A stretch of DNA of 64,000 nucleotides from Acanthosepion pharaonis (taxonomy: Eukaryota > Mollusca > Cephalopoda > Sepiida > Sepiidae): NCBI GenBank assembly GCA_903632075.3, contig CAHIKZ030005495.1, forward strand, positions 3,143,501-3,207,500, written 5' to 3'. Shown piece by piece: positions 1 to 11,570 of the stretch (position 1 is the first letter of the stretch; each line of letters starts with the position of its first letter). The notes below the pieces were generated by a model, which did not search any database, was not told where the DNA came from, and saw only the letters and a list, made by a program, of their open reading frames with translations. The translations under genes and the position numbers were made by a program.

Positions 1-360
1 TTTGGTATTTGCGCGTAAGTCAATATCACAAATTCGGCTGAAATTCGAACTCACCTCTTTGGTTTCTAATTTCGAGCCAATACCCATTACACCACTCGCA
101 CATTCTTAGTGTCCAAGAAGCGGAAGCTATATGCTCGTGACTGGTTGGCCACTTCCGTCTGTATAGGAAATAAAGTTTAATGAGGAAGACAGTCAATAGT
201 AGGCAATAATAAAGAAGAACAGGTGCTTCTAGGTCTTCCTTATTTATAAACCTGCACGAGAATAGACGGAAAAGGTCACGTAGGTAACATTTCAATAGAG
301 GATGAATCTGTCTTCCCACAATATTATTTATTTTATTTTTCACTTGTTACAATTGAGCGG
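1..360. other. unassigned AT-rich sequence
   Basis: No gene is recognised here. On the minus strand, around 30-115, a weak tRNA-like pattern can be imagined: a gttcgaa-type box B with a possible box A upstream. It is too degraded to call a SINE with confidence. Confidence 0.3.
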
Positions 361-401
361 AAAACAGACAGAATGTCGTCTGACATGATAGTAAGAGGCT
401 G

Positions 402-461
<60 letters not shown>
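402..461. repeat. (GATA)n microsatellite
   Basis: About fifteen uninterrupted GATA units. The YLSIYLSI-type peptides it encodes are artefacts of the repeat. Confidence 0.97.
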
Positions 462-904
462 TTAATTCGCCAATGAAGAAAAAAAGAATGCATCTGTTGA
501 CATTCACGTTTACGGAGACTAAATAGGGGACGTGAGCAGTGCTGGGGGGTTTGATATGGTGTTTCAATGAAGACAGCACAACCAGTGGTGGCGACCATCA
601 AGAAAAAATTTTTTTATTGTATTTGTTTTTAATTCCCGAAAAAATTATCGATCCACATTTTTACCCAATTGTGTAAGCAATTAGGAACTACTTTCGGAGC
701 GACCCATATAGATTTCTTGTTGTTTTAATGATCCTTCTCATATTCTAATAAATATAATCTATTGACCGTCCCTATGTGTATGCTGTTTGGATTTCCTATT
801 TTCAGTCAAATCATAAACAGGTTTTCATAATGGCTTCGACCAAAGTTACGTTATTCCCACAGCGATTAGATTAATAGCAAATATGGAACATTTTAATTGG
901 GGTT

Positions 905-1087
905 TTGTTTTATCTACACTTATATATATATATATTTTATCTACACTTATATATATCTTCTTTTCTAAATATATCTTTTATATTCCCTATTTCCGTCTGT
1001 TTATCTATTTCATTCTGTTCATATCTATCTTGTCTGGGAATGTTTTTGTTTGTCCATCTAATTACCTATTTATAACTATATTTACAT

Positions 1088-1141
<54 letters not shown>
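905..1141. repeat. TA-rich stretch ending in (CA)n(TA)n microsatellite
   Basis: Short TATA runs near 917-955 are followed by a compound (CA)n(TA)n tract from about 1083 to 1141. Open frames through it consist of repetitive Ile/Tyr and are not genes. Confidence 0.9.
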
Positions 1142-1146
<5 letters not shown>

Positions 1147-1254
1147 GTCTACCTATCTCTCTCATTTTCTTCATATCTATATCGGCCTGTTCATATCTAT
1201 CAATCTATAGTCTGTTAATATTGATCTATCTATCCACCTCATTCTGTTCATCGC

Positions 1255-1281
1255 TTTCTCTCATTCTCTCTCTCTCTCCCC

Positions 1282-1318
<37 letters not shown>

Positions 1319-1335
1319 CAGAGAGAGAGAGAGAA
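1255..1335. repeat. (CT)n(TA)n(GA)n compound microsatellite
   Basis: CT-rich, then TA, then GAGA. The CT and GA arms are complementary, so the tract could fold back around the central TA run. Confidence 0.85.
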
Positions 1336-1515
1336 AGAGTCTGTTCAAATCTATCTATATCCGTCTATCGATCTAATCTGTTAATATCTATCTAGCTATT
1401 TAACACTGTTCGTTATCTATCTCCCTATCTACCTGTAAGTCGTCTGTTTGAATTTAGCTATATCTAGTCAGATAATATATGTATATATATTTAGTCTTTT
1501 AAAATCTACAGAATT

Positions 1516-1519
<4 letters not shown>

Positions 1520-1587
<68 letters not shown>
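1520..1587. repeat. (CT)n(AT)n microsatellite
   Basis: Perfect CT dinucleotides run directly into AT dinucleotides. Confidence 0.95.
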
Positions 1588-1589
<2 letters not shown>

Positions 1590-1809
1590 TAACTATACTC
1601 GTTTCGAAAAACCTTCGAATTTTTGATTTGCCAATAATCAAATCAATCTCGAGGAAAAAAAAGGTTTTAAAAAGAAAGAGCTAGAAACATGAAAGTCTGT
1701 CGAAAAAAATCGCACAGATACAGGTTCAAAGCCTCAAAAAAAAAACCCGACAAGAGTTAAACAACTAACAAAAGAGCTCAATACAACCGTAGAGCAGACC
1801 TCGTCAAAC

Positions 1810-1892
1810 CTAGTGAGCCAGACAAACCTACCGTCAGGAAAGCCAGCTTTCCCTGACGATCCTAAGTGAAACCTGGGTAGGTTTGTCTGGCT

Positions 1893-1898
<6 letters not shown>
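1810..1898. repeat. nested fold-back (inverted repeat, 23-bp arms)
   Basis: The arm at 1810-1832 is the reverse complement of 1876-1898. Inside lies a second hairpin, cgtcagg...cctgacg, around an aaag/cttt pair. The right arm runs straight into a long (TA)n tract. This may be a small fold-back mobile element or remnant; no transposase is present. Confidence 0.75.

Positions 1899-1952
<54 letters not shown>
1897..1952. repeat. (TA)n microsatellite
   Basis: About 28 perfect TA units abutting the right arm of the fold-back. Confidence 0.97.
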
Positions 1953-1955
<3 letters not shown>

Positions 1956-1993
1956 CACATCTGTTTATTGACATCTCTATCTCATCTGCTCAA

Positions 1994-2025
<32 letters not shown>

Positions 2026-2071
2026 CAGTCTGTTAATATCTATCTATCTATCTATCCATCTATCTATCTAT
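1994..2071. repeat. (TATC)n microsatellite, interrupted
   Basis: Two blocks of TATC repeats separated by a short unique sequence. Confidence 0.9.
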
Positions 2072-2428
2072 GGCAGTCATTGCATCTATTTCCCTTCACG
2101 TCAGTTTATTTAGTTTGTGTTTTTTCTTTTGAAATCATAAAATTCTTTCATTTTTTTTTCTTTTTTGCTCTCGGCATGTATAAGTTTTTTTTGCTTTTTT
2201 TTTTTATTATACTACGTTTAGTCTGGCACAAGGCCACACTGTGTAGCACCGAGACATGTAACGCTCGTCATTGATAAAATTAGGCGTTTCTGCTAGAAAT
2301 TTGCCCGATTTATGCAAACATCAGAAAGATAGATTTAGGTCCGTTTACAATAGAGTCAATAATACAGAAATATATCCGTTTATACAAGAATTAAAAAAAC
2401 TGCACGTAGGTCCAGTTTGTAAGGGAAC

Positions 2429-2565
2429 TTAAACGCGGTGAAATCGTTATCAAGCTCGTCTCGTTAAATCAATTACGACTGAGTAGTGAGTTAGATCTTA
2501 AATAGGTGCTCCATACATTCAGCCTTGTGCCACATCTAAGCTACGCTTAGAAAATCACCATAGAT
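2429..2565 (+). repeat. SINE family A, degraded copy
   Basis: Family A is a ~137-bp tRNA-derived unit with an A-box-like region, T-arm (gtgag-ttcgatc-ctcac in good copies), then a tail containing cggccttgtgccacatctaa. This copy has a mutated B box (gagttagatct) but keeps ggtgctcc and ccttgtgccacatctaagct. Confidence 0.8.
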
Positions 2566-2629
2566 CGAGTTTGTACGAGAGACAATAGGTTAAGAATATG
2601 TTCTGCTTACACTAGATTCAAAAGAATTA

Positions 2630-3105
2630 CACATCCGTTTGATTTACCCTAGATCCGAAAAGGCAGACATCTGTCCGATTAACCTTAGATTAAAAAGGTA
2701 GACTTCTGTCCAATTTACTCTAGATTCGAAAGGTAGACATCTGTCCGATTAATCTTAGATTAAAAAGGTAGACTTCTGTCCAATTTGCTCTAGATTCAAA
2801 AGGTAGACATCTGTCCGATTAACCTTAGATTAAAAAGGTAGACTGCTGTCCAATTCGAAAGGTAGACATCTTTCCGATTAACCTTAGATTGAAAAGGTAG
2901 ACTTCTGCCCAATTTACGCTAGATCCAAAAGGTACACATTTGTCCGACTGATCTAAGATCCAAAAAGCCAGACATCTGTCCGATTAACCTTAGATTCAAA
3001 AGGTAGACATCTGTCCAACTGACCCTAAATTCAAAAAGGTAGACATCTGTCTGATTTACCCCAGATTTAAAAAGATAGACATCTGTCCGGTTGACCCTAG
3101 ATTTG
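2630..3105. repeat. 35-bp minisatellite array
   Basis: About 13-14 tandem units containing aggtagacatctgtcc. Adjacent units alternate between a 'gattaaccttagatta' type and an 'aatttactctagattc' type, so part of the array shows a 70-bp higher-order period. No credible coding frame. Confidence 0.92.
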
Positions 3106-3507
3106 CGCGTGCATCTAGGCTAAGGCCAAATATTGCTCAGACCCCGCAAACAACGTCGCACTGGCATCGATATTCCGCCGAAAACCCCTCTTTAATCCAA
3201 CTAGTGTGATGACCCCGCGGAGTTGGAATCCCAGGGACAAGGCATCTCTCATTTATTTAGTTGCGTTATTTTTTTCGAAGACAAAGACGCAAGTTGAGAA
3301 ATTATAATTTTAGTCATAAACTCTAACGTGAGGTTCGACCATTTCTTTTATAAATCTAGTATTTGGAGGGAGAGACATCTATGTTTGGCTTCCACTACAC
3401 TCGTATATTGTATTTTCTGATTTCATTAACCCTCCCCCCAACAATTTGTTACGATCCCGCCTTTTACTGAACCCCCGATAGTAAGCGTATAAATAACCAT
3501 CAAATGC

Positions 3508-3830
3508 TAGCAGTGGTGTAGTGGTTAGATAGCTAGTCTCTCAGTGTGATTATTATTGTGGCCTTGTGCCGTACTTAGCTATATTTTAATGAAGCGCTTT
3601 ATTGAACAGTTCCGAGATGGCAGATTTGACACAAGTTTAAAATTAATATGGAGCTCTTCACAGAGTCGGTTTTTTGGTTTGTCCATTTGTTGGACGCCTC
3701 AAATATCAAGGATTGACTAATCCCATGTCATGTAAAAAGTACAGCCTGGGGGTCGGGAAACTTTTGGCCGAGCCTACAGCCCCGGATACCCCACAATAAA
3801 TTCGGCCTTGTGCCACATCTGTCCACGTGG
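3508..3830 (+). repeat. degraded tRNA-related repeat fragments
   Basis: At 3510-3580 there is a family A-like relic (tggtgtagtggttag... ggccttgtgccgta). At 3790-3830 another ggccttgtgccacatct tail is followed by a tRNA-like stretch (ggcggttggtagat... gattcgtcccc) up to about 3880. Confidence 0.6.
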
Positions 3831-4035
3831 GGCGGTTGGTAGATATCCTGCAGTCGGAGATTCGTCCCCAGCCGTGTTGGTCAAACTCTCTGGCTCCGAG
3901 CAGAGAGGATCTGGATTTTAGTAAATTTTAACTTTGAAACCAAAAGACCGCAAAGCTAGAAATATATACTAATCTAATTTTTGTGGCTACATGGATAGGC
4001 ATCACTTTATGGAGAAATGTAAACCATATATAAGA

Positions 4036-4198
4036 CTTTTTAAAGAGTAGTGTGGTTAGTGGTTGGTTTTTGAACTCTTTAAAAACTGTTTTTATATTAC
4101 TTGCAACACCAACACTTAATAAGACACCAGAAGTGTTGAAACAAAATGGCTATTTTTGTAGTCATGCTATAACATTGTTACGTTATAATTTTTAAATA

Positions 4199-4243
<45 letters not shown>

Positions 4244-4831
4244 TGTGTGTGTGAAAGTTCTCAGAACAAATCTGTAGAGAAAACAAATTGAATAAAATAG
4301 ACAATTGAAAAATAGTACTTAGTCCTTGCCGATGCGTTTCGTCATTTGACTTTATCGAGGCAGGTGATGATCAAGGAAAGCGAAGAAAAGGCTTACACAG
4401 TTTTCGAATTTTATATTATTATTATAACAAGTATGTTGTAACATCACTCATACAAGGCGGAAAAGGGGGGTGGGTATCTCAGATGATTAACGGAGAGAAG
4501 TTTAGTTCTGGCAGAAAGTATTTATAGAAAAAAAATTATTTATAGAAAAGACACAAAGAGGCATCTTTAGTGGTGGTGAGCAAGTGACTGAAGCTGAGCT
4601 GCCAGATCAGGACCAATAACATTGCTGATTCTTCTTTGGATCTTATCAAGGATCACAAGGTAAATAGCTGGAGCACAGGACCATTTCGATTTAGTTTTGC
4701 CTCGATAAAGACAAATGACGAAACGAGTCGGCAAGAACTAAATACTATTTTCCAAATGTCTCTTTTATTTGTCTTCTCTGCAAGTTTAGGCATCACTTTA
4801 TGGGAAATATAAATCATTTTTAACCTTTCAT

Positions 4832-4876
<45 letters not shown>

Positions 4877-5119
4877 GAATACAAGGTTGTTATAGATGGA
4901 ATAAAATTCCAGTAAAAAAAAACACTATTTTTAAAAAAGTGCTCAATACAGAGTTGAGTAGAGCGAATAATATTTATTTAAAAATTATAACATAACTATG
5001 TTATAACAGCACTACAAATATAGCAATTTTTTTTCAACACTTCTGGTGTTTTGTCAAGTGATTGTGTTGCAAGTAAAACAAAAACTTTTTAAAGAGTAGT
5101 GTGGGTAGTGGTTGGTTTT

Positions 5120-5165
<46 letters not shown>

Positions 5166-5360
5166 AAGTATACAATTGGTATATACGGAATGAATTCCAA
5201 TAACCAACAATTACTATTCTTAAAAGAGTGCTCAATACAAAGTAGAGCAGATATAATTATTTTTTATAAAAAAAATTATAACATAAGTATGTTATAAAAT
5301 CACTACAAAAATAGCCATTTTGTTTCAACACACTCTGTGTCTTATCAAGTGATGATGTTG
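4036..5360. repeat. fold-back repeat cluster with (TA)n tracts
   Basis: The segment 4095-4200 (cttgcaacacc... ttataattttta) recurs inverted at about 4975-5075 and again, direct with respect to the latter, at 5271-5360. A shorter stretch (tttttaaagagtagtgtgg) occurs directly at 4040 and 5087. (TA)n tracts at 4204-4240, 4835-4875 and 5121-5162 sit at the joints. This looks like copies of one repeat family in both orientations. A fragment of the same family recurs at 29819-29880. Confidence 0.7.
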
Positions 5361-5389
5361 AAAAGAAAACGGGGTCAAAACGTGTAAAA

Positions 5390-5640
5390 ATAGGTTTTAA
5401 TACTAGCAAAACATTTTTGTAAATAAATTATTACTAGCAATACATATTTGAAAAAAATATTACCACCTATACATTTTTTTTTTAAATATTACCAGAAATA
5501 GATTTTTGAAGAAAAAAATATTACCAGAAATAGATTTTTGAAAAAAAATATTACCAGAAATAGATTTTTGAAGAAAAAAATATTACCAACAACAAAAATT
5601 TTGTCGGCATTAAATAACCCATTTAGGTTGATATCCCGTA
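5390..5640. repeat. repeat family H with ~32-bp minisatellite tail
   Basis: Tandem units of the form attaccagaaatagatttttg plus an A-run, ending in a conserved segment (gtcggcattaaataaccca). The same unit and flank recur at 21350, 24540 and 59780. Confidence 0.8.
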
Positions 5641-6224
5641 AAACACAAACCAAACCGAAATCCTTTTTATGGAAGAGCGCACATTGCTAGTGAACCGGAA
5701 GTCATCCGGGATTGGACAATAAATGCCAAGAGGTGTCGCATGGTGTGCATTCAGGAAGATGGAAAAAAAATTGTAGCTAACTGAACGTACACAATTCGAT
5801 AGCCGATCAGTATCGGCTGTGTCACCATAGAGAGAAGGTATGATGTTGAAAGACCCGAAACCTTTAATTAACCTCGGCTAGAAACATTACTGATGATTTG
5901 TACTAAAACATCTAATAGATGTACTTTACGAAATAACTCAATAAATTAATTTTTAAAGCAACTGATCTTTCATCCAATACAATTTCTTATGACAAAAGCA
6001 TTGTATTTGATGGCAACGCCCATATATTCCAGTCAATAAGTTGTAGCCTGATGATAAAACAAACTTTTGTTTATTTAATGCAATAAATAATTCTTTTGAA
6101 ATAATCTTTTTCCTTATCTATGCACAGTGCGTATATATTGATCGAGGAGATGAAGCATTATACAAATAATAAGTTCACACATCAAAATTCCACTAAAAAA
6201 TTTATCATGCTGTAGGGTCCACTG
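5640..6224. other. unassigned sequence
   Basis: No gene, RNA or recognised repeat was seen apart from ordinary AT-rich sequence. Confidence 0.4.

Positions 6225-6273
<49 letters not shown>
6225..6273. repeat. (TA)n microsatellite
   Basis: Perfect TA tract abutting the left terminus of the composite inverted-repeat element. Confidence 0.97.
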
Positions 6274-6278
<5 letters not shown>

Positions 6279-7391
6279 GAAATGAAAATGTATAGTTTAA
6301 TATTACATGACATTTTTAAAAGTGAAGCAACAGGTTTCGCTCCCGCTCTTCAGGCCTCTACGGGAGATTTAACTTAGATTAAAACAACAGGAAAATGTGT
6401 AATGAATAGGAGAGAAAAAAAAATGAACACAAAGAGCTAGAGGCAAATAACAGCAAGCCCCAACAAACATTCACGCTGTTTACAGAGGGGAGGTTTGCGG
6501 GACCCGATATAAAGTCTCCGGCACCTTGAGATGAAATAACGAGTGCGAGCAGGACACAAGAGTGAACCAGTCAGCACTAATATGTAGTCACCCGCCCCCA
6601 TGAGGGTATCATGTGGCACAAGGCCGGTTTAACGTGGGATCTCCGAGCCCGTGGAATCTCCGAGCCCGTGGACTCGGCCAAAAATATACCCTTTGAACCG
6701 TATAAACAGGTTCAGGGTCGGTTTACCTCCCTGAAAGAGACTCCGCCCTTCGGCGTAGACTCGTTCGGGTTCCTCCTCATCCGAAGGCAGAGAGTTCAGC
6801 CGGTCGTCTGACTTCAGACTGAACCAGTCAGCACTAGTATTTAGTCACCCCCTCCCCACGAGGGTATCATGTGGCACAAGGCCGGTTTAACGTGAGATCT
6901 CCGAGCCCGTGGGTTCGTCCAAAAATATGCCCTTTGAACCGTATAAACGGGTTCCGGGTCGGTTTACCTCCCCGAAAGAGACTCCGCCCTTCGGCGTAGC
7001 CTCGTTCGGTTTCCTCCCCGCCCGAAGGCAGAGAGTTCAACCGATCAGCCGGTCGTCCGACTTCAGACTGAACCAGTCAGCCCTAAAATTAGCAGCACAC
7101 CCCCTGTTATTTAAAAGGTGCTCACATATGGTGGAACCATAAGTATTTGGGACAAGTTCATTCAAAGATAAGGTGTGATTCATGATCTTAGTGGGAACAT
7201 GTTGTTTGATTCTCATGTCCAGGCGTTGAGTAGTCTAGTTCTTTTTCATTTCTTTTTTTTTTTCTCCTCTTCATTAGACATTTTCCTGTTGTTTTAATAA
7301 TTTAAATCTCCCGTAGAGCCCTGAAGAGCGGGAGCGAAACCGGTTGCTTCGTTTTTAAAAATGTCAGCTACACACTTTCATTTCTTTAACT
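6274..7391. mobile_element. composite element with ~160-bp terminal inverted repeats
   Basis: The left terminus (about 6274-6440) reads ttaaagaaatgaaaatg... tcgctcccgctcttcagg... ctacgggagattta. The right terminus (about 7217-7391) is its diverged reverse complement, including the matching cctgaagagcgggagcga. Between them lie two tandem family F units. The structure is that of a fold-back or non-autonomous TIR element. No transposase is encoded, and target duplications are hidden by the flanking (TA)n. Confidence 0.75.
6609..7105 (+). repeat. repeat family F, two tandem units of 258 bp
   Basis: Each unit starts atgtggcacaaggccggttt and carries ctccgagcccgtgg, a cctttgaaccgtataaac stretch, a GC-rich cgcccttcggcgtag block and a final tcagactgaaccagtcagc. 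The starts at 6611 and 6869 give a 258-bp period. A third, partial end precedes them at about 6490-6608. Another copy is on the minus strand at 44335-44565, and a fragment lies near 57026-57125. Short open frames here are repeat-derived. Confidence 0.85.
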
Positions 7392-7417
7392 AGATTTTGT
7401 ACCTTTAAAAATATTTT

Positions 7418-7421
<4 letters not shown>

Positions 7422-7452
<31 letters not shown>
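7422..7452. repeat. (TA)n microsatellite
   Basis: Perfect dinucleotide run. Confidence 0.95.
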
Positions 7453-7454
<2 letters not shown>

Positions 7455-7670
7455 AACGTCTTAGTGTTGACAAGCTCCAGGGAATTTATTCCGAGGAGCG
7501 AAATGGCCATACAAATGGGGTACAATTGAGTTTAATTTTTATGTAATTCATTTCTGTGCTCTATAATAAATATATTGAGCTCTCTTTTGTGGATCAGCTT
7601 TAATATTTTATATTATTAGGATTCACTTGGATTACTTATCCTCAGATTTTACCTGTTTGTGCATATATAT

Positions 7671-7796
7671 CTCAACGTGGTGTAATGGTTAGAATGCTTG
7701 TCTTGCTAGATCAATTACGACTGATTAATGAGTTCGAGCCTTACTGGGTGCCCCATACTTTCGGCCTTGTGCCACATCTAAGCCGGGCTTAGAAAA

Positions 7797-7800
<4 letters not shown>
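7671..7800 (+). repeat. SINE family A copy
   Basis: tRNA-like head with ggtgtaatggttag (box A region) and gagttcgagcc (box B), followed by ggtgccccatactttcggcc and ttgtgccacatctaagc. It ends at aaaaatca and runs directly into a (TA)n tract. Confidence 0.9.

Positions 7801-7846
<46 letters not shown>
7801..7846. repeat. (TA)n microsatellite at SINE 3' end
   Basis: TA dinucleotides begin immediately after the SINE tail, so the SINE 3' end may have seeded the tract. Confidence 0.95.
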
Positions 7847-7851
<5 letters not shown>

Positions 7852-8211
7852 GAGCATATGTGTGTGTGTGTGTATATATCTATGTGTGTATGTAAATTTG
7901 TCTGTATGCGTAATCGGATTCGCTACACTTTAGTTTGATAAACGTGCTTATTAACTATCACCCGACTTTCCTGTTATTTGCCCTTTCTTACGCTAATACA
8001 ACTGCACACTTTTATCCTCCACCTTGGGTGGCTCTTGGGCCTTGTGTTGGGTGAACATGTGAATGTAATAGAAATGAATAGAGATTTAAAGTAGAACGAA
8101 TAAACAAATAAACCAGAATAGTTCAAGAGCGAACGAAATAGAATGGGTTGGAATAAAATAAACGACCAGATTTGAAAGTAATCGATGTGATTTAATAGAA
8201 TCCGAAAATAA

Positions 8212-8215
<4 letters not shown>

Positions 8216-8262
<47 letters not shown>
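8216..8262. repeat. (TA)n microsatellite
   Basis: Perfect TA tract. The adjacent long minus-strand frames through it are low-complexity artefacts. Confidence 0.95.
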
Positions 8263-8263
<1 letters not shown>

Positions 8264-8369
8264 TATAATTTTTTTTTTTTTAGCTTTTTAATGGAAGGAA
8301 CTAACATATTCTTTAAAAAGACATAAGATGGTATGCTATAAAAAATTTATAAAATTCCATGTATACGTT

Positions 8370-9060
8370 TATTAGAGGAATAATGCAAACAAAAATGTAG
8401 TTGAATTTTACTTTTGAATTCGGAAAACAGAATAGTAGAATGAAATCATAAGAGATTTAATACAATATAAAAAGGATAAATTAGACTCGAATTTTAAAAG
8501 TAAACAAATAAATTATAACATAGACAATGGCAAAAACAACTGAACATCAAGGGAAAGAGAATTTTCGAATAGTGAAGAATGAATCAGAATATCGAGTAGG
8601 AATAGAAAGGAATGATTTAAAGCTAAAGAGAAAATAAAACGAACAGAAAATACGATAGTATAAAACTTTCCGATAATGGAATGAAATTATGAGTTTGAAA
8701 AGAATAGGATAGAATAGATTAGAATAGATTAAAAGGAATGAAACGAATAAAATGAAAAACAGAACCAAAGAAAAGGAAAGAGAACGAAACAAAATAAGAA
8801 TATTTAAGAAGATACGATGGCACAAAATAAAATATGGAACAAAATCAATTTGAATCGATAGGATTGAACATGAAATAAAACAATAAAATGAAGGAAAGGA
8901 GAATAAAAGGCTAAAGAAATCGGTTAGAATAAAGGCTGAATAGATTTGAATGAAATGGATAAACTAAAATCAAATGAGCAGAATAAAGAATAGAACAAGA
9001 ATAAGGGAATAAGAAAATCTGTATAAAATAGAACAGGTTAAGGGGAAATTGAGTGAAGCA
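8370..9060. other. purine-biased low-complexity sequence
   Basis: A strongly A/G-biased top strand rich in aatagaa/gaataga/aatgaaa words. A 92-codon open frame on the minus strand is rich in Phe/Leu/Ser and follows from the T/C bias. No gene is recognised. Confidence 0.6.
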
Positions 9061-9366
9061 AATATTAGGATGTCATAAGTAATTTCCGTCTGCGGAAACT
9101 AAAAGTAATGTATCCGTTCCTTAATATATCACACTAGGTAAGAAAAACTAATTACGTAAGTCTACCAAAAAAGCAGTGAATTGAAAAGCAAAACTCTCGA
9201 AAACCTACCCCCAAAAATTAGCTCCATGGAAGAAAGAGTATGTTGTGATCGCACGATATTATTACTTTAGCATACTTAAAATACACTGAAAAACTAAATG
9301 CACATTTATATTTGCAGCAGTTGCAACATGTCCATAGAAGTTTGTTTCGAAACTGACCGATGCTTT

Positions 9367-9640
9367 TCAAAAGAAAAATGTTGTTTTCCGCCATGGTATT
9401 CTCAGCATCCTTCTGTAGAACCAGATTTTTATGGCTTCAAGGCTTTTCTTAATCTGTGAGGAGATTGTCCATTCACTGTCATAGAGGAGGACTGATAGTG
9501 CATAACAGTTTAATACTCTTTTCTTTTTGTTTCTAACGAAATTTTCCTGTTTCTTAATACTTTGCTTAGCTTTGAGATGGCAACTTTCAAGCATAGATGA
9601 ATAAGAAAGACAGTGTTTCATGAAAGAAACAGTTGTTATT
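9367..9640 (-). pseudogene. non-LTR retrotransposon relic, RT C-terminal region (LINE family 1)
   Basis: The minus-strand frame reads KKRVLNCYALSVLLYDSEW, followed by WTISSQIKKSLEAIKIWFYR and RRMLRIPW. This is the characteristic region downstream of the reverse transcriptase of a LINE family recurring here (25.2, 40.2, 56.1 and 58.1 kb). The usual ...LLYGSECW block is changed to LLYDSEW. It is truncated at both ends. RTE/jockey-like affiliation is from memory of such proteins. Confidence 0.8.
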
Positions 9641-10240
9641 GTCAGGCTTTTCTGACTGGAGGTAGGTAGGAAAAGTTATTTGTTTTCACAGCCTCGAGTG
9701 TTTAAAAGTCTGCATCACTAATTGAGGAGTGATTAAAAGGGATTAAAAGGAGTGATTAAAAGATTATAACCAATAATCCGACATGGATTTAAGTCTTCAC
9801 TGTTTATATTCGTTTGATTTTAATGCATCAAGTAAAAGCATAAACCATCCTACAGTCAGTCATCTTAATAGCTGTACTTTCAGTTCCTATTCAACACAAA
9901 AGCCGACGATCCATTCTTTTTTTTAAATATCATTCATTTCTTGTAAAATAGCTACTATATCCATTGACAGTCTTGACAGACTGTTGCTAATCCTATCTTG
10001 TGTATATTAGAGACGGTTTCCTTTGCAAATGTATTGCTTTTTTGATGTTGCGATGAATAGAATAAATGGAAGATTTAATTGCTAAAATATTCATTTTTGC
10101 AGAAAGAAATCTTTGCGCAACGATTTATCTGTGCATATCTAAAAATAAAATATTTATTTGTATATAAATAATAAGCGAAATGAAGAAAAGGCTATAAAAT
10201 ATTGTAATCTTGTATGGTTATTCAAGACTTCAAGATAAGA
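9640..10240. other. unassigned sequence
   Basis: No supported gene or repeat except a short ggagtgattaaaag duplication near 9725-9760. Confidence 0.4.
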
Positions 10241-10258
10241 GCTTTATTGCAAACACTT

Positions 10259-11130
10259 GACGACATTTATAAATTTAGCCTATATTCAAATTTGGCCCTT
10301 TTGTCCCTCCATAACGATTGCCTCTGTTTCCCGAAGCGAATAATTGCATTTCGCATACAAATCACAAATCCGGTACAATATTTACGATTTAGAATAATAA
10401 AAAAAAAAAACAAACAGGCAAAATTCACTTTTCGGACCAGTAAAGCAAGAAATTTACTTTATTTAATCTCTCATCAGTAATTGACATGAAATTAAGTCTT
10501 TACGGCTAAAAATTAGCCGAATTTCTTTGAAAACACGTCGTCATTATTAACCAGGATTTGTTTCATCTTTGTTTTATTATTATTAATTATTAATTATTAT
10601 TATTAATTATTAGTATATTATTATTAATTATTATTTTTATTATAATTAACTGTCAACCCGTATTTGTTTCATCTTTATTTGTTTATTATTATTATCATTA
10701 ATTATTATTATTATTATTATTGTCAACCAGTATTTGTTTCATCTTTGTTTATTATCAGTTATTATGATTAAGTATATCGTAAGTGATATTATAGTTAAAC
10801 GGTCACGTGTTTCAAGGTTTGTCTCCCCCTTTGGAAAAGCCCCTTGACATATAAAGGTCTTCTGTTTATCTCACTCTCAGATATTAAATTAAAAATTAAA
10901 TTGAGATAATAGAATTATCTCATTTATCAATTTAAACAATTAATAACTGAGTGAGATCATTTAATTATTAATATAATCATAATTTTATTAATTATCTCAG
11001 TTAATAAATTGAAAATGTAATAACTTAATGTAATATTAATAATTAATAAAATTATTTATCATTATCTGAGCTATTAAATAATAAAATACCATTATAGAGG
11101 TAACTCAATAATGTAAGAAATTTCTATTAA
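10259..11130. repeat. repeat K, copy 1 (ATT/ATTA-rich, ~0.9 kb)
   Basis: Closely similar to 31145-32165 in the same orientation. Shared blocks include cgacatttataaatttagcc, ggcccttttgtccctccata, cagtaaagcaagaaatttac and gtcacgtgtttcaaggtttg. The copies differ mainly in the length of ATT/AATT tracts. No transposase is visible. It could be a non-autonomous element or a segmental duplication. Confidence 0.85.
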
Positions 11131-11190
11131 ATATTAATATATTATTATTATTAACTGTCAACCAGTATTTGTTTTATCCTTATTTATTTA

Positions 11191-11232
<42 letters not shown>

Positions 11233-11450
11233 CATATTATTATCAATCGTTATTATTATTATTATTTATTAATTTTCAACCAGTATTTGTTTCATCTTTA
11301 TTATTTTATTATCATTATTATTAATTATTATTAGTAATTATCAATTATTAATGTATTATTATTAATTATTATTAATTATTAATGTATTATTATTATTAAC
11401 TGTCAATCAGTATCTGTTTTATCCTTATTTGTTTATTATTATTATTATTA
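11131..11450. repeat. (ATT)n-rich, repeated 'aaccagtatttgttt' units
   Basis: Imperfect repeats of tgtcaaccagtatttgtttc followed by ATT runs, continuing the pattern seen inside repeat K. Confidence 0.75.
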
Positions 11451-11570
11451 GCTTCTTCTCACTTACTTCCCGACAGTGGAACTCCCTTCCTCTTACTTGC
11501 TTCCCTGATAACTATAATCTTCAAAAATTTAAATGTAATGTCAATCGACATCTTTTGTGTAAATTTCTTA
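11451..11570 (+). pseudogene. LINE family 2 C-terminal relic
   Basis: The plus-strand frame reads FFSLTSRQWNSLPL, then TCFPDNYNLQKFKCNVNRHL. This is the terminal motif (…SRLWNSLP..CFP..YNLQ.FKCNVNRHL) seen in the LINE copies at 18.5, 20.3 and 44.2 kb. Only the tail is present, as expected of a truncated insertion. Confidence 0.8.

Noticed and set aside
8547..8825. A 92-codon Phe/Leu/Ser-rich frame
   Set aside because: It follows from strong purine/pyrimidine strand bias; membrane-like appearance is compositional.
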